Assembly: GCA_017989485.1 (NCBI GenBank)
Contig: JAGNPU010000102.1
Span: 1-6,687, forward strand
Reading direction: 5' to 3'
Source of the DNA: Neisseriaceae bacterium
Lineage (GTDB): Bacteria > Pseudomonadota > Gammaproteobacteria > Burkholderiales > Neisseriaceae
DNA length: 6,687 nt
Below are positions 5,295 to 6,687 of the stretch, in pieces (the first letter of the stretch is position 1; each line of letters starts with the position of its first letter). A program made the translations under genes and the position numbers. Below the pieces are notes generated by a model. The model was not told where the DNA came from, searched no databases, and saw only the letters and a program-made list of their open reading frames with translations.

Positions 5295-6312
5295 ACGATG
5301 GGCCTTAGGGTTCTGCTGGTGGTGGCTGTCGTGCTCGATGGCCTGGGCCTCAATGACGGAGAGCTGCGGCGGCAGCAGCAACCAAACGCCGATGAGCTTA
5401 AACGGCAACTATACGTTTTCCGGACCATTGCATCAGTCACGGCTGGTGCCGGCGCCAGCCTTAAATCAGATATTGTCCTGTCTTGATAAGCTCTCTTTGG
5501 GCAGCGTGCGCGCCGTGGAAGGCTATGTCGAGGTCAGGGCGGGGTTGCAATGGCAGATGTTAGACGGCAAAGACTATGTCGACTTAGGCAATGGCATAGG
5601 GCTTTTGGTGGAGGTGGCCGATACCTATGGCCGCCCGTTTGCCCCGCTGACCCGTGCCGGCGGTCGGGTGGTGATGTTTACCGGCTATGTGAGGGTGCCG
5701 GTGGGCATTCGCTATCGCCTGACGGTCAAACAAATTGGCCCCTTGCGGGCCAGCACCGTGAACATGGCTCTGGGCACGTTTTACTTGGTCGGCGACCCAA
5801 GCGGTGTGCGGCGTGCCGACATTAACCTGTCGTTCACGCTCAGGCAGGGGCAGGTATGGTCGTGCAACCTGACTCAGGACCAGTTCGTCACCACGCTACA
5901 GCCGGTGTCTCGACAGCTGCTGCTGGCGCAGTCGAATGCCGAACTCTTTGGCGGCGTTTTGGTGGTGGGGGGCCTACAGTGTCCTCAGGACGGCGTCGTC
6001 GTTAAGGCCGTGCTGTCTGACAACGAGGATGACAGCTTAAAAACCTGGCTGACCGCCAGGCATGAAGACGGCAGCAAGTCCGGGGTGGGGTTTCGGTTTA
6101 AAGAGCATAATGGCCAACAGGCTTTGACCTTTGGCCCCGAGGGCACCCAGCCTGGCTTGCCCCATCAGTTTGGCTTTAGTGTTGGCCCCACCAGCGCCAA
6201 CCAGCTGTTGTCTAAGACGTTTGACGTGTATTACGTCAATGCCCACAACGGCGCTGCGATAGAGGGTGGGCCGATTAAAGGCTATGGCCGGATCACGTTT
6301 TCCTATCAATAA
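5281..6312 (+). CDS. Putative two-domain fimbrial tip adhesin
   Basis: A 343-residue secreted protein in the usual last position of a chaperone-usher operon. The signal peptide (1-23) has an arginine-rich start, a WWW run and ends SMAWA. The mature protein shows the two-domain plan of tip adhesins, with one cysteine pair per half: C29/C67 in the N-terminal half (mature positions 6 and 44, close to 3 and 44 in FimH) and C195/C234 in the C-terminal half. The C-terminal half (about 188-343) looks like a pilin domain, ending KGYGRITFSYQ with the chaperone-recognised penultimate tyrosine. No donor-strand extension precedes C29, as expected for the subunit that caps the fibre. The N-terminal half (about 24-185), presumably receptor-binding, resembles nothing I can name, so the ligand is unknown. 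Translation starts within the usher gene. Confidence 0.83.
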   Translation: MMRSRRWALGFCWWWLSCSMAWASMTESCGGSSNQTPMSLNGNYTFSGPLHQSRLVPAPALNQILSCLDKLSLGSVRAVEGYVEVRAGLQWQMLDGKDYVDLGNGIGLLVEVADTYGRPFAPLTRAGGRVVMFTGYVRVPVGIRYRLTVKQIGPLRASTVNMALGTFYLVGDPSGVRRADINLSFTLRQGQVWSCNLTQDQFVTTLQPVSRQLLLAQSNAELFGGVLVVGGLQCPQDGVVVKAVLSDNEDDSLKTWLTARHEDGSKSGVGFRFKEHNGQQALTFGPEGTQPGLPHQFGFSVGPTSANQLLSKTFDVYYVNAHNGAAIEGGPIKGYGRITFSYQ

Positions 6313-6370
6313 GCAGCCGTTTGGCCATAAAAAAACCACCCTGAGGGTGGTTTTCGGCCATTTGGCTGCT
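6312..6370. terminator. Bidirectional terminator between convergent genes, with nested inverted repeats
   Basis: The core hairpin is CCACCC (6336-6341), loop TGA, GGGTGG (6345-6350), flanked by A run 6329-6335 and T run 6351-6354. Transcripts from the left end in four U, those from dbpA on the right in seven U, so it should work both ways and better for dbpA. Around it sit further arms: TGGCC (6322-6326) with GGCCA (6356-6360), and AGCAGCC (6312-6318) with GGCTGCT (6364-6370). Confidence 0.9.
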
Positions 6371-6379
6371 GGGCTTGGC

Positions 6380-6687
6380 CTATAGGCGTTCGGTCAACAC
6401 CCGCACGCGACAGGTTTTGCCCTTGATTTTGCCGGCGCGGATGCGCTTGATGGCGCGGTCAGCGCTGTCGCGGGTGACGGCCACGTAAACGTGCATGGGG
6501 TACACGTCGATTTTGCCAACTTCATCGCCGCTTAAGGCGTCTTCACCATTGGTCAGCGCCCCCAAAACGTCGCCGGCGCGGATCTTGTCTTTCTTGCCGC
6601 CGTCTATGCACAAGGTGGCCATGGGCGCACGCAGCTTGGCGCGCTTGACGTCGGCAAAGCTGTATTTGTCTACCCAGCGAATGGGGG
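6380..6687 (-). CDS. dbpA: ATP-dependent RNA helicase DbpA, partial (C-terminal RNA-binding domain)
   Basis: The reverse strand carries the last 102 codons of a gene that continues beyond the right edge, ending in TAG at 6380-6382. The visible residues match the C-terminal RNA-binding domain of DbpA: ATLCIDGGKKDKIRAGDVLG, then DEVGKIDVYPMHVYVAV, and AGKIKGKTCRVRVL near the end. DbpA is a DEAD-box helicase of about 460 residues that acts in late assembly of the 50S ribosomal subunit. This domain recognises hairpin 92 of 23S rRNA and directs the helicase there. The helicase motifs lie outside the window. The gene converges on the fimbrial operon, with 67 bases between the stop codons. The family assignment is firm because the IDGGKKDKIR block is characteristic. 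Confidence 0.93.
   Translation of the reverse strand, partial: PIRWVDKYSFADVKRAKLRAPMATLCIDGGKKDKIRAGDVLGALTNGEDALSGDEVGKIDVYPMHVYVAVTRDSADRAIKRIRAGKIKGKTCRVRVLTERL

Noticed and set aside
5281..5352. Adhesin as a lipoprotein through the cysteine in WLSC
   Set aside because: The residues before the cysteine do not fit a lipobox, and a normal signal-peptidase site (AWA) follows within 5 residues.
1..6687. Canonical Neisseria DNA-uptake sequence
   Set aside because: No GCCGTCTGAA or its complement was found by eye; partial resemblances at the terminators and near 2294 differ at several bases.

Overview
The window looks like chromosomal DNA from a Gram-negative proteobacterium, most likely a betaproteobacterium of or near the Neisseriaceae. 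The strongest clue is the pair of small ribosomal proteins at 590-988. They read closely to the zinc-free L31 and L36 paralogues (rpmE2-rpmJ2) I remember from Neisseria, and the 15-base palindrome in front of them has the form of the neisserial Zur operator. The species cannot be fixed from the sequence alone. No canonical Neisseria DNA-uptake sequence was seen.

Layout: (1) 1-406, minus strand, a GNAT-family acetyltransferase cut off by the left edge, with its own promoter. (2) 530-1035, plus strand, promoter, Zur-type operator, rpmE2, rpmJ2 and an intrinsic terminator: a compact zinc-starvation unit that supplies replacement L31 and L36 lacking the zinc ribbon. (3) 1036-1327, an untranslated region whose first 185 bases are about 18% G+C and hold three AT-only inverted repeats, in contrast to roughly 60% G+C in the genes that follow. 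This is probably the control region of the next operon. (4) 1328-6312, plus strand, a complete four-gene chaperone-usher fimbrial operon: major pilin, PapD/FimC-like periplasmic chaperone, FimD/PapC-like outer-membrane usher and a two-domain tip adhesin. The genes are tightly packed (2-base gap, 32-base gap, 14-base overlap). (5) 6313-6379, a symmetric terminator between convergent genes. (6) 6380-6687, minus strand, the C-terminal end of the RNA helicase dbpA, cut off by the right edge.

How the fimbrial genes should work together, from knowledge of the family: pilin and adhesin enter the periplasm by Sec and fold on the chaperone. They are then handed to the usher, which extrudes a fibre with the adhesin at the tip and pilin as the shaft. 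The operon has no adaptor pilin, no terminator pilin and no linked regulator or recombinase, so it is a minimal system. The least familiar part is the N-terminal, presumed receptor-binding half of the adhesin, whose ligand I cannot name. I see no CRISPR array, insertion sequence, tRNA, rRNA or wholly new machinery.
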